DNA of 64,000 nucleotides from Antitrichia curtipendula (Eukaryota; Streptophyta; Bryopsida; Hypnales; Leucodontaceae). Below the pieces are notes generated by a model, which saw only the letters and a list, made by a program, of their open reading frames with translations, searched no databases and was not told the origin of the DNA. Every line of letters begins with the position of its first letter. The stretch's first letter is position 1. Position numbers and translations under genes: made by a program. The stretch covers positions 52,094,029-52,158,028 of the forward strand of contig OX579633.1 in the NCBI GenBank assembly GCA_951230915.1, in the 5' to 3' direction. Below, piece after piece: positions 12,516-23,504 of the stretch.

Positions 12516-12523
12516 TATTTATA
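12516..12523 (-). promoter_or_regulatory. TATA box
   Basis: On the minus strand the sequence reads GTATAAATAATAGG, a canonical plant TATA box in a locally GC-richer context, 136 bp upstream of the ATG at 12380. With a start site about 30 bp downstream the leader would be about 100 bp. From 12524 to 13304 I see nothing else. Confidence 0.5.
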
Positions 12524-13304
12524 CTTCTACGAGGGCGACTTATTACCCTTTCAACCAATGACAATGTAAAAATAATGACAACCATTTGATTGGACATTTT
12601 CTAATTAATGTAAAAGTAATGGTTACTATTTGTCAAATGAGCTGGATGTCTTGCGGCCTTGATTAATTTCAGAAATGGTAGTCGATCTGTCGCTTGCTTC
12701 ACCAACATCAGTCTGGGGTGTCAACACTGTTGACCACAAAATGCAAAAGCCACGGTGTAACGTCGTACTGATGCAGTGTTGCTGCATTTTGGCTTTGCAA
12801 TGTTCAATACTGTTGCTCTTGATCCTTCATTGAGAACTCAAGGTTTCCAAAGTGTGATTGTGAAACTAGAGAGTGAGTTTTGAGTTGCACACATCAATTA
12901 CCAACAATTTGGTGAAGAGCAAGAGGATGTGATGTTACAAAAAAAAATTAATGAAGAGGTCTGCGTACTACGTGTACCCTTGCTCCCATGACCATAATTG
13001 ATGACCTCAATTTTTGTCATCACAATGATCAATAAAGCTATTCCAATTTCCGTAATCATGTGATAGATAGATCCTGTGAATGACGTAATTCTTCATGAGA
13101 AAATTAAGCCTAGCTAGCTAGTGAGGTCCCCACAATGGAGTGAGAAAGCTCCAACAAGGCAGTTCAGTAATGAGATACTCATCGTGCGATACAACCAAGT
13201 CATCGTCTCCTAATGTATAGTGAGTGGATCCTGCAGCACCAACAAGCAAATAAACTCAGTAAACAAACAAACAAGTGCATTTTGCATGTTACATATTGAA
13301 CATT

Positions 13305-13565
13305 TGTTGGCGAACGCTCCTAAAACCAGTCCACCTGGTCCACCTGTGCCACCTGTCCACCATAGCCTCAACAGTAGCCTCAACCTAATTAGTTAGTAAC
13401 TGAAACTTACTGTTAAGTATCGTACATCTAATTAGGACACTTAGTGGAAATTAGTAACGGAAGGTAGTGTGATTATTAACGCAAGTTACCCACTCGATCT
13501 GCAAGCATAAAAACTCGACCTGTTCATTGATTCATTATCTAGAATACAAAAGTCGATTTTCAACA
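13305..13565 (+). repeat. 5' LTR of copia element
   Basis: The LTR is 261 bp, beginning TGTTGG and ending TTTTCAACA, directly before the primer-binding site. It contains a TATA-like CATAAAAAC at about 13508. Relative to the 3' LTR it carries an extra GGTCCACCT duplication near the start. Confidence 0.92.
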
Positions 13566-13577
13566 TGGTATCAAAGC
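13566..13577 (+). other. Primer-binding site (initiator tRNA-Met)
   Basis: TGGTATCAAAGC starts immediately after the 5' LTR. It matches the plant copia consensus TGGTATCAGAGC, complementary to the 3' end of initiator methionine tRNA, except for one base (G to A). Confidence 0.9.
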
Positions 13578-13831
13578 GAGGTTGAAAGATCAGAGAGAGC
13601 AACTGAGGTTAGTAGATAGACAGATTGAACTCAAAGATCAGAATGAGAGTGAGTCTTGTTAAAGACGTGGTATCAGTGAAGCGCTGCTCCTGAAAACCAG
13701 ATTGCGAGATACATGTTAGTCTGAGCGATAGAAGTAAGTCAGTACCGAACCAGCAAATACAAACTCGCCGAACTCTAGAATACAAGCGGCCACAGAGAGT
13801 TTAGCCTAGTCCTCAATCACCTTAGTCAAAG

Positions 13832-16800
13832 ATGGCAGATTCAACCAGTGTAGCATTTAGGGAGGGGGACAAATTAAAAGGCTCAGCTAATTACTATGTA
13901 TGGGCTCTGAAAATGAGGGCAGTCCTGAGAGCAGAGGGTCAATGGTCCATCACAGAGACTGAGCAGAACCTTGCAAACTTTCCAGCCACAATAGAGGAAG
14001 AAGTCATGAACGAGACGCAGCTCAAATGGAAGAAAACTCTTGCATGTCGATTAATCTTGCTGTCTGTGTCTGACGACACCATCGATCTTGTTGCAGAGCA
14101 CACGAACCCAGCCATTGCGTGGAAGGCGCTCAAAGACCAATTCAACTCCGGTGATCAATCCCAAATACTGACGCTAATGGGACAACTACAGTCCCTTCGC
14201 ATGCAAGAAGGCAGCTCGATCGAGGACTGCATCAAAAAGCTAGGGAGCTCAAGAATCGATTGAATAGCATGGGTGAGAAGTTATTTGACCGTAACATCAA
14301 CCAACTAGTATTGAACGGGCTGCCACGATCGTTCGAAAGTACAATCCAGACGCTTACCCATCTCGGCCCCAATATGACGTTCGATAAATTAAGCGCAAGT
14401 CTCCTTTCGGAAGTCCACAGACGTCAGCACCGTAACCAGCAAGTCGGCGACGATAAAGCATTGGCGGCAAGCTTCTAAAGACAAGCAAGTTTCCATGGAC
14501 GAGGTGGACGTTGGCCGATGCGCAATCGTGGACCTCCAGGTAGAGGATACTTCGGACCTCAGATGCACTCACGCCCGCCACCGATGTGTTACAACTGCCA
14601 ACAATCTGGTCATCTCGCTAGACAATGTAAGCTACCTCGTAAGTCTTATACTCATCAGGACCCTGCAAAGAACACAATCTATGCACATTCAGCTGAGATG
14701 TTTAGCTCCCACCTAGACGAATATGATCCATACTATGACAACTCATATTATTGGGGCAACGGCCCATGGTACCTAGATAGTGGCGCCACTGGTCACATAG
14801 CAGCAGACATTCAGAAATTAGATCACAAACCCTCCTCCTCTGGGGTAGAAATTTGTGAGGTAAAGACTGGAGGAGGGGAATCTCATGCGATTCAGGGGAC
14901 TGGCTCAGCCACTATAAACACACAGGATGGTGCAATAAAGCTAAAAACAGTTAAGTACGTACCTAGCATGAAGAAGAACCTAGTGTCTATAGGTGCTATT
15001 GCCGACTCTAGTCACAAGATTATATTCTCTAGCGCACAATGCTGGGTCACTAACAAACAGGATCAAGTAGTCGCATCTGGTAGAAGAGATCCAACAAACG
15101 GATTGTACTGTTTCCAAAATCAGATAGTAGCAATTTCGACTTACTGCAGTGATGTCACCACACTTTGGCACCGTCGCATGGGCCATCTCAGCTTTCCTAG
15201 TTTGTATCACTTGTCACAAACACCACACGTTACTAGATTACCGAAGATTAACTTAATGAGAAAAATCTGCCCCTGTTGCATGGCCGGACGACAACACAGA
15301 GAACGTTTTCCGAAAGAAACAAGAACAAGAGCAAGAAGACCGGGACAACGCATTCATACTGACCTCATGGGGCCTATGCAACAGACATCGCTAGGAGGGT
15401 CTCGCTATACATTAATTTTCACGGACGATTTCTCCCACAAGAGCTGGATTTATTTTTTGAAGTGCAAGAGCGAAACTATATTCAAGTTTCAAGAATTTAA
15501 ACGCAAAATTGAAGTCGAGACAGGCCATCCAATCCAGGCATTACGATTAGACAGAGGTGGAGAGTACACCTCAACCGACTTCAAATTTTTTTGCATGGAG
15601 CATGGAATTCATCAGGAACTCATCCAAGCTAGCACACCACAGCAAAACGGAATGTCAGAATGATGTAATCGGACCATCATGGAAAGAGCAAGGAGTATGT
15701 CTCACGACTGCAGTCTACCAACTTACCTCTGGACGGAAGCAACGTCACATGCAACATACCTAATCAATCGGAGCCCAACGAGAGCAAATTCAGGCATGAC
15801 ACCCGAAGCCAAATTCTCAGGTATGACCTCAGATATCTCAACCTTGAAAATTTTCGATTGCATTGCCTATGTCCATGTTCCCAATGAGAACCGAAAGAAA
15901 CTAGACAGCAAGACGCATGCATGCCTATTCCTAGGTATAGACAATGAATCAAAGGCCTACCGACTGTATGATAGATACCGGCGGAAGGTGATTATTAGTC
16001 GCGATGTAGTGTTCGATGAATCAAAAGTCGGTTTTCAATATCTGAGCCAAGTCAATCTTGGGAATAATATCTCAGAGCTACCACAAAGTAGTCAACTTGA
16101 ACCTCAGACAAGGAAAAATACAGAGACTGACCCTTTCCTACTAGAACCAAAATCTGATACTTTACCTGATCGGAGATTAAACAGTCTGGAAGCAGAGCCC
16201 GTAAGTTCACCATCTGCTTACCATCAAACCGGATTATCCTGCGACAACACAAGCAAGAACAATGAACCCCAAAACCACCGAGAGTCTCAACAAACTAGCC
16301 CAGCTCCAAGCATTAGACGACCGGCCATAGTGGATCGTAGTGCTGGACCATCTGAATGACGCTACCCAAGCTGAAATCAAAAACCTTCGATTAAACTCCA
16401 AGATTTTTGGACGTTAGTCTCCGAGCTGACAGAAGAAGAATCGATAGATTTTCAAACTGCCTCACAGCAAACAGAATGGAAAGAAGCAATTAACAGTGAA
16501 ATTACATCCATCCTCAAGAATGGCACCTAGGATGTTATTGATCGACCGCCAAACCGCAAACCTATCTCAGCCAAATGGATATTCAAACTCAAGAAGAATG
16601 CCCAAGGAAAGATCAGTAAATTCAAAGCCAGGCTCGTAGCCAAAGGTTTCCAATAAAGGGAGGGTGTCGACTACAACGATATATTTGCACCTGTGGTAAA
16701 ATGGTCCACCATACTTGCCATTTTTGCACTAGCTGCAAAACAAAACTGGCCCTTGCACCAGATGGATGTGATCACCGCATTCCTAAACGGGACCATAGAT

Positions 16801-17985
16801 GAAGACATCCTTATGGAAATTCCTCCGGGATTTCCCGGATCTAAAGATGGCTCAAAAGTGTGTAGAATCAAATGTGCACTCTACGGACTCAAACAATTGC
16901 CAAAAACCTGGTACAATCACATCACCAAGTGGCTCGAGCAACAAGGACTCAGACAAAGCAACAGCGACCCCAACCTGTACTTCTCTAAACAGGATGGCAA
17001 GCTCACCATACTGTTACTTTACGTGAATGATCTGATAATCACGGGAGATGATCAGCAAAACATTGTAGATCTAAAGGCTAAACTACAGGAACAGTTTGAG
17101 ATGACAGACCTGGGTGAAGCAACCAGTTACCTCAGTGTTGAAATTCATCATCGTCCCAGTGGCATATTTGTAAATCAGCAGGGCTACATTCAGAAACTCC
17201 TCGAGAAATTCTCCTTACAGGACTGCAATCCCACAAGAATACCACTCGACCCTAAGAACCATCTGCAAAAGGAGACAGGAACAACAAAAGTCGATCCAAA
17301 TCTCTATCGCTCCCTCGTAGGAAGCCTCCTCTACCTAGCACACACTCGGCCTGATATTTCCTATGAAGTTAGCTGTGTAAGCAAGTACATGCAGGAACCT
17401 GAAGAAACCCATTACCAAGCCGCAAAGAAAATCCTACGGTACCTTCAAGGCACGATGGATCACGGAATGTTTTTTTCATCTGGCAACCCATGTACATTCC
17501 ATACCTATGCCGATGCCGATTGGGGTAGAGATCTCGACACCAAGCGCTCAACTTCGAGCATTCTGCATAAACTAAGTGACTCCAGCATACACTGGAACAG
17601 CAAGCTCCAACCTACAGTATCGTTATCAAGTACCGAAGCCGAGTATAGGGTGCTTACAGATGCTGCCAAAGATATTATTCATTTTCGAAGGATGCTTCAC
17701 GAATTAGGAGCCATCCCAGAATCACCCACAACCCTGTTGAGCGACAATCAATTGTGCCTAAAACTAGTCAAAAATCATGTGATGCACGCAAGGACCAAGC
17801 ACATCGAAATCCATCATCATTTTATAAGAGAAGCGGCAAGCGCAGGAGCCATACAGGTTGACTACACACCTACAACAACTCAACTCGCGGATTTTCTTAC
17901 AAAACCTCTCGCATATAGGAGTTTCGTGGAGAATCAACGCCAAGTAGGAGTCATACCCTGCCCATTCCCTAACTCTCAAACATAA
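13832..17985 (+). pseudogene. copia gag-pol polyprotein, frameshifted and with six stops
   Basis: Gag starts at ATG 13832. A one-base loss near 14239 shifts the frame; from there one frame runs to 17985. The zinc knuckle CYNCQQSGHLARQC is at about 14587, the protease motif DSGATGH at about 14776, the integrase HRRMGHL and CPCCM zinc region at about 15170-15290, and DRGGEY at about 15550. Reverse transcriptase and RNase H (SSTEAEY, ADFLTKPL) follow. In-frame stops lie at 14476, 15661, 16357, 16372, 16528 and 16654. The catalytic YVDD box reads YVND (17020-17031). All six stops and the D-to-N change fit C-to-T or G-to-A transitions. The element cannot encode its own proteins. Confidence 0.95.
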
Positions 17986-18556
17986 TGCGAACCCAATCAG
18001 GGGTCTATGCATTGTCTATCCACAACGCTTTCCGACTAACCCTATGTTTGAAATCTGGGGCCCTGGGATTCCTCCTGGTAGCACGATTATCCCACCAGCT
18101 TTCCGGATGAGCCACCAAATCCCTCTAGTAAGCCTCCATACCTGACCCAGCCACAGAGCCACTCCCGGAAACTCCAAAGCTCTGATGGACATCTTAGTTG
18201 GACATAGCAGGCTCTGCCTCCTCTTGCAATGTTTCCTCATGCCGTTGGATCAGGTACCACACATAAACACACATCTCCTGCATTCTCTTGCAAACTCGAC
18301 GAATTGCCAATGCGATCAGCCACAATACCAACAGCAAAATTTGCACCTGCATCAAACGGCCGGACCCACGACCATTTGGATCAACGATCCTGCTCCAGCT
18401 TCTATCGCCGACTACAAGAACATGACCTCACGACAGATGAGCTTCAAGGCACACTTACCAATGACATATGATCTTCAGCTTCACGGAGAACGTGCACAGC
18501 CTCAACTGGACAAACCAATACACGCGCCATTGCATCTCCGAATAATTAGGTTTTTT
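17986..18556 (+). other. copia 3' untranslated region
   Basis: About 570 bp separates the pol stop from the purine tract. An open frame begins at 18185 and runs through the purine tract into the 3' LTR to 18646, but it resembles no envelope or other protein and is probably chance. Confidence 0.6.
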
Positions 18557-18571
18557 GGGAGCGAGGGAGGG
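18557..18571 (+). other. Polypurine tract
   Basis: GGGAGCGAGGGAGGG, almost pure purine, directly precedes the TGTTGG start of the 3' LTR. This is the expected primer for plus-strand DNA synthesis. Confidence 0.85.
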
Positions 18572-18823
18572 TGTTGGCCAACGCTCCCAAAACCGGTCCA
18601 CCTGTGCCACCTGTCCACCATAGCCTCAACAGTAGACTCAACCTAATTAGTTAGTAACTGAAACTTACTGTTAAGTATCGTACATCTAATTAGGACACTT
18701 AGTGGAAATTAGTAACGGAAGGTAGTGGGGTTATTAACGCAAGTTATCCACTCGATCTACATGCATAAAAACTCGAATTATTCATTGATTCATTATCTAG
18801 AATACAAGAGTCAATTTTCAACA
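18572..18823 (+). repeat. 3' LTR of copia element
   Basis: About 252 bp, starting TGTTGGCCAACG and ending TTTTCAACA, homologous throughout to the 5' LTR. From 18824 to 19273 I see no gene. Confidence 0.92.
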
Positions 18824-19273
18824 CATTTTTGTAAGGCCTTCTTGAAATCTTGTGAAGACGTGGAGAACAGCAAAAAGATTCCAGTGAACAACTTTTCAAC
18901 ATTTCTGTAGAAATGAAGAAAACTTATATTCATCTCATCATTGGGTAATTGGATAATTGCATGATTGATTACCACGGTGATAATCGTGTCGAGGGTTGAC
19001 GTCCCTCTTAACAGTCTGTGGCACTACTTATAAAATATGTATCATGTAATATTAGGGAATTGATTCATGTGACACAGACTGCTGTTGCAATGAATGAATG
19101 GCAAGATTGAACAAGGTTAACAAAGTCTCTTGCGCTCAACTAATTCATCACCCAAACATTAATTTTTTAGAAATGTTGGACACATTACTGTTCGTGGACA
19201 ATTAATAATAAGGACCTGGAGTGCCAGTGCTTTGGTAATAGAAATGGCTTCATTTGGTGAGTTTGTTCTCAGT

Positions 19274-19564
19274 ACACTAAAAACTATATTTAGTGTTAGC
19301 AACACTATTTACAAATCATGACACTAAATATCATTAAGCCTACTAAAGTAAGTAACATTAAATGTAATTTCTATCACTAAATATAATCTATGGTAAATCT
19401 GAAATCTGAGATCTGAAATCTGAAATCTGAAATCTGAGAAGGCGAAGGCAGCTCATTCAAGTCTAACACTACATTAATTACTCCAAAGTTTAGATTTAAT
19501 GTTGGGTGGGGTAGGCTGGTAATTACACTAAATGCAATCCAACACTAAATATAATTTTTAGTGT
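19274..19564. mobile_element. MITE with ACACTAAAAA ends and 3-bp target duplication
   Basis: The left end ACACTAAAAACTATATTTAG and the right end (complement of ACACTAAAAATTATATTTAG) are inverted, flanked by AGT on both sides (19271-19273 and 19565-19567). A three-base duplication suits CACTA or PIF/Harbinger elements. A 7-bp satellite (AAATCTG repeated about six times) lies inside at about 19396-19438. It is non-coding. Confidence 0.7.
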
Positions 19565-19834
19565 AGTGTTCAAAGGTGTAGCAATAGGTTTAAAAACCGA
19601 CTTTGAGAATAGTCTGTCTGTGTGGAAAAATTGACAATGAATAGGTTGGAACAAGTTGACTGCACGCTAGCTGCATCTCATGGAGTTGGTGCGTGAATTG
19701 CCCAGGAAATAAATGGGAGGCTCCATGTGTTACACAATAACCTCTTCAATTGATTATTGTAGAGTTCATTGTAAGCGTGTCGCATCTTCTGAAACATCTG
19801 CAAAAATGGGTTTGCAACTAAGGTCATAGTACCT

Positions 19835-19947
19835 AAAGTGGGCACCCCCAAAACGCCATTTTTTTTGCTACTATACGTAGTAAATATTATCAAACTAGTC
19901 AAATTTTCATATTATTTTGTTGGCAAGTGAAAGGAGATTCCAACACA
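19835..19947 (+). repeat. Fragment of AAGGTGGGTACCC-end MITE
   Basis: 'gtgggcacccccaaaa...ggcaagtgaaaggagattccaacac' aligns with 11200-11310 and 33492-33590. It stops abruptly at TTAA 19948, where the next element begins. Confidence 0.6.
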
Positions 19948-19951
19948 TTAA

Positions 19952-20885
19952 CCCTTAAACGTTGACAAGGACATTTTGTTCGACATTGTCTAAAACTATG
20001 GTTTTTTGGTATGTATTCAAAAATGAGAATTGAAACTTTTTTTAACTTCAACTGTGCAAAACTAAAGTTAAGTGTTTTACTAAACTGTGGAAAGAATTTC
20101 AGTTCATTTGACCTTGCGGATTGAAAGATTATAATGTTTGAAGTGAGGAAAAAACTTTTTTTCATTCTTGCAAAACAGGGTCATCAAACTTCGGGCCCTT
20201 TTGGAATAAAATTTTTGCTTTGCACGAACATGAGAATTCTGACCATTCATAAGTATATCATATTATGTTCATTCACAAAAAAATTTAGAAGCAAATATGG
20301 AGTTTAGCTTATTGTAAATCAACCTTCAATGCAAAGAGGTTAAGTGAATTGGCAATACACTAGTCATTTTTTGATGATTTCTTGTGCAATGAGATAAAAA
20401 AATTATTTGAAATTCAAAGGAAAAAAACTTAGAGACAAACATTTGGAATATGTCAGAAAAAAAATCAAAAATTTTGACTTCACTAATTGCAAGATAATAG
20501 GACTTGAAATTAGAAGATTTTTTTTTTAAAAAACACACCAACATAGCTAACAAAGTTTGACTCTTCCTAGACTGTGAGTTGATAGCTCAAATTTGTTTTT
20601 GGAGGAACAATTGTATGTCATATTTATTAGTTATATACATGCCAAATTTCAAAAGTTGATGAGCTTTTTGCAAAAGATTTCCAAATTGCCCAAGTTGCCC
20701 TCAAAGTTCAAGGCAATATAACTTTTGATCCGAGCACCCGATCAAAAAAAATTTATTTTTTCATAAAGGAGGTCCATGTTTACACATTGTGTCCAAATTT
20801 CATGAACATCCGACCAAAAACAATTTTGTAGAAACCTACCCAAGATTTCATGCATACATTGAATGGACACTTGGTCCTTTAGAAG
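19952..20885 (-). mobile_element. TTAA-family element, subfamily 3
   Basis: The 934-bp element is bounded by TTAA at 19948-19951 and 20886-20889, with ends CCCTTAAACG and (complement) CTTCTAAAGGACCAAGTG. It is the inverted counterpart of 35985-36915 (931 bp). The blocks on 'gacttcactaattgcaagataat', 'tggcaatacactagtcat' and 'catgaacatccgaccaaaaac' match in reverse order. No open frame resembles a transposase. Confidence 0.8.
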
Positions 20886-21249
20886 TTAATTTTTTATACC
20901 ACACCACTTGACCTATACTTCTTCAAAATTGATAAAATCAATTGCAAAATTTGCCATAGTAAATCTCAATTGGGCCCTTAAAATTTGAAGATTTGAAATT
21001 TTCCACAATCATGATTCGATATGAATTTGAGCCAATCCAAAAGCCTCTCTTACTAGAGAATTGATATAATTATGAGTCGATCTAGAGTTGGAGTTTGTTA
21101 GAGGGAGACGTGGCAAAGTTGTGGAGGCTAGAGAAGATGAAAATAGATGATTGAAATGGGCAACTAGCTTCACTGAGTCACATGAATGATTTAGAGCATG
21201 GCAAAAAGTCATCCACTACAAGGCAAAACCCTAATTGTACCTCAAACTA

Positions 21250-21607
21250 CATCTCAAACTTAAGGAAGGACAATTTTTTAACAGATATCGTACTGATTCA
21301 GTGGCTTCATACCTGCGTACTATAATCGTACATATTACATGTATTTAGACACACTAAATTAGTGCCAAAACAATGAATATCAATAACGTATGATTCTTGT
21401 ATTATTATCAATACAGTTTAGGTGCATTTTGGATATCACATTTGTATAATTAAAGTACATCAATCGTACGCTTTTGGAAAACTTTTTAACGACACTGATT
21501 CAGTGCGTCTAAATACACGTAATATGTACGATTATAGTACGCAGGTATGAAGCCACTGAATCAGTACGATATCTGTTAAAAAATCGTCCTTCCTTAAGTT
21601 TGAGATG
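21250..21607. mobile_element. Foldback MITE with TA target and ~113-bp inverted arms
   Basis: The arms at 21250-21362 and about 21493-21607 are inverted copies with only about half a dozen mismatches, beginning CATCTCAAACTTAAGGAAGG. TA flanks both sides (21248-21249 and 21608-21609). The orthologous position in copy A (3307-3308) has a single TA, showing precise insertion. The TA target points to Tc1/mariner-type mobilisation, though the ends do not match Stowaway. Confidence 0.88.
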
Positions 21608-21989
21608 TAAAGCCTACACCACCTCATCAAGCAAATCAAGCCTACTAGACACTCAACTCTAATAAATCAAAAGCTACATCAAGAACTTCATGGCATGTGA
21701 ATATGGTGCATTAAAAGGCTATCGAGATACTTTGGTGCCGACTTTGATACTGAGTTGATATAGTTTTATCAAGATACTTTGTAATAGTTTTATTGTCAAC
21801 TTCCCTCACAAAGTGGTTGTCAAGGGATAATCCAAAGGGAAACTGACAACCCACAAGTTGTTCATTTTCTGCCTTGGCAAATTAGTGTGATGAATGTCAT
21901 AACTCCATGAACCCAAAGTACGAACATTCGAACAACATCCAAGTGAAAAAGTTGGGAGCCTAAGTAGTTAGAATGTTAGATAGAGTAAA

Positions 21990-22112
21990 GGTCTATACTC
22001 ACTTGATGTTAAAGAGTGTTATTACTGAGGATCTTAGTAACTAATTTAGACCTACTTCTGGACCGAACTCACATTGCAAACATCACCCCTAACACCAAGT
22101 GTGAACATACCC
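21990..22112. mobile_element. Short MITE-like insertion
   Basis: About 123 bp is present here but absent from copy A at about 3711. Its ends are imperfect inverted repeats of about 22 bp (GGTCTATACTCACTTGATGT on the left; the complement of GGGTATGTTCACACTTGGTG on the right). No clear target duplication is visible. Confidence 0.55.
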
Positions 22113-22318
22113 TGACGAGGTTATTTAGTTGAGCATAAAGAGCGAAAGGCAGCTAAATTTCCAAACCCAGATGTCATTGGCCCTACTGCCTCTTTCCCCG
22201 GAGAGCTCCTGTACATTCAAGTCGTAACGCCCGCTTGGACCGAAAAGCAGCACCACAACAGGCAGGAATTGAGGAAGGGATATGACTCATCACACAAAAG
22301 CACAAATCACGATACCTC

Positions 22319-23504
22319 AAAATACACTGACCTGTTCGGGATCTTCCGAAAGAAAATCTTCTCTTCGATCTGGAATTCTGGATGGAAAGGATTCAAGGTT
22401 CCAAACAAACAAAATAGTCAGCCCACGTGCTCCAACCGCAATCTGCCAATCTGCAAATTCAAGTTGAATACTCTTTTTTTCCGCTTGCTTTTCCACTAAA
22501 TCTGCTTCTACAAAAGCAGCTGCTAAGGATCATCCTGCAAGTCCACAGGGGTGAGTTTTACTTCCTAGACTGGCTACTTACTACTGTATACATGCTGCGC
22601 CACTGACTCACAGACCATGTTATCATTTTTTTTTAAATTTGAGGCGAGACCTGTTATAACTTTCAACTCCTCACTTTCTAGGAAGAATCAATGTGACCGG
22701 TGACCGAAGTGCATGTGCCCAACCTGAAAGATTCCAAGTTGCTAGAAGTCTACCACGTTTCATCAGCGAATAGTTTCCCCTTGCTTCCAAAGCCAATTGA
22801 AAGTCACTGGTTCTGTTCTGAAAGCAACTGACCAAACTACCTCCAGAGTTTTTTGTATCTTTTTTCTAGAAACACCTGACGGAAGCAGGCTGAGAGACAA
22901 AAATTGCAAATATGTACTGTATTGTACTGTATTGTATCGTAGGTTCAACTGGGATACGAGATAACTTACGCAGAAGGAGTAGACGTGTCAGCAGCGAATA
23001 GTGTCGCTTCGTTCCTAAGCCAATTGAAAAAGCTCTGGTTCTGTTCTGTTCTAAAACACATTGAACAGAAACTCTGAAGAAAACAATATGATTTTCGAGG
23101 CAGACATGAATTGCAAGTAGTTTGAAATGGATACTTTCAATTGAGTGTCTCTACACAGAAGTAGAGCTCTTGCTTGATCAACAGATGGAACAGATGGTGT
23201 TCTGACATATACATGCAGACCGCTCTAAGCTGTTTCATTTTTCATAACTATCCTCAACTCTATAATACATCTCACAAGCTCTGTAAGGAAAAGCTTGTGC
23301 GCATCTCATACGAGATGATTCTTGGTAATGCATTCTAAGCCGCTACCTGCGATCATGTTTGCTGCTATAAAATTCTCATAAAGGAATTCCGAGTGCGCAG
23401 CTGGTAATGAACTCACCATAGAGATTGTGGTGGAAATTTAATGTACAGTACAAGGGAACGTTGGAACTGATTTCTGAACTCCACAGACCTTCAGAAAATC
23501 TGCA
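22319..23504. other. No gene; imperfect ~232-bp duplication
   Basis: The block at about 22750-22830 ('catcagcgaatagt...aagccaattgaaa...ggttctgttctg') recurs at about 22982-23060. The region lies 3' of the GT47 gene and may include its 3' untranslated region. I see nothing else. Confidence 0.5.

Larger units (their letters stand above)
13305..18823 (+). mobile_element. Ty1/copia LTR retrotransposon, inactivated
   Basis: The element runs in the order LTR, tRNA primer site, gag, protease, integrase, reverse transcriptase, RNase H, purine tract, LTR. Integrase before reverse transcriptase defines copia. Both LTRs are present, differing by about 14 substitutions and one 9-bp indel in roughly 251 aligned bases (about 5-6 per cent), so the insertion is not recent. 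The flanks share CATT (ACATT before 13305, CATTT after 18823), consistent with a 5-bp target duplication whose edge is ambiguous by one base. Confidence 0.95.
20896..22318 (+). repeat. Dispersed repeat, copy B (carries two insertions)
   Basis: This aligns with 2952-3904 in the same orientation once the insertions at 21250-21607 and about 21990-22112 are removed. The core is then about 940 bp against 953 bp in copy A. The left edge abuts the TTAA element at 19952-20885. The comparison of A and B dates the two MITE insertions as later than the duplication. Confidence 0.75.

Noticed and set aside
18185..18646. Possible envelope-like or extra frame in the copia element
   Set aside because: It runs through the purine tract into the LTR and has no signal peptide or membrane segment.
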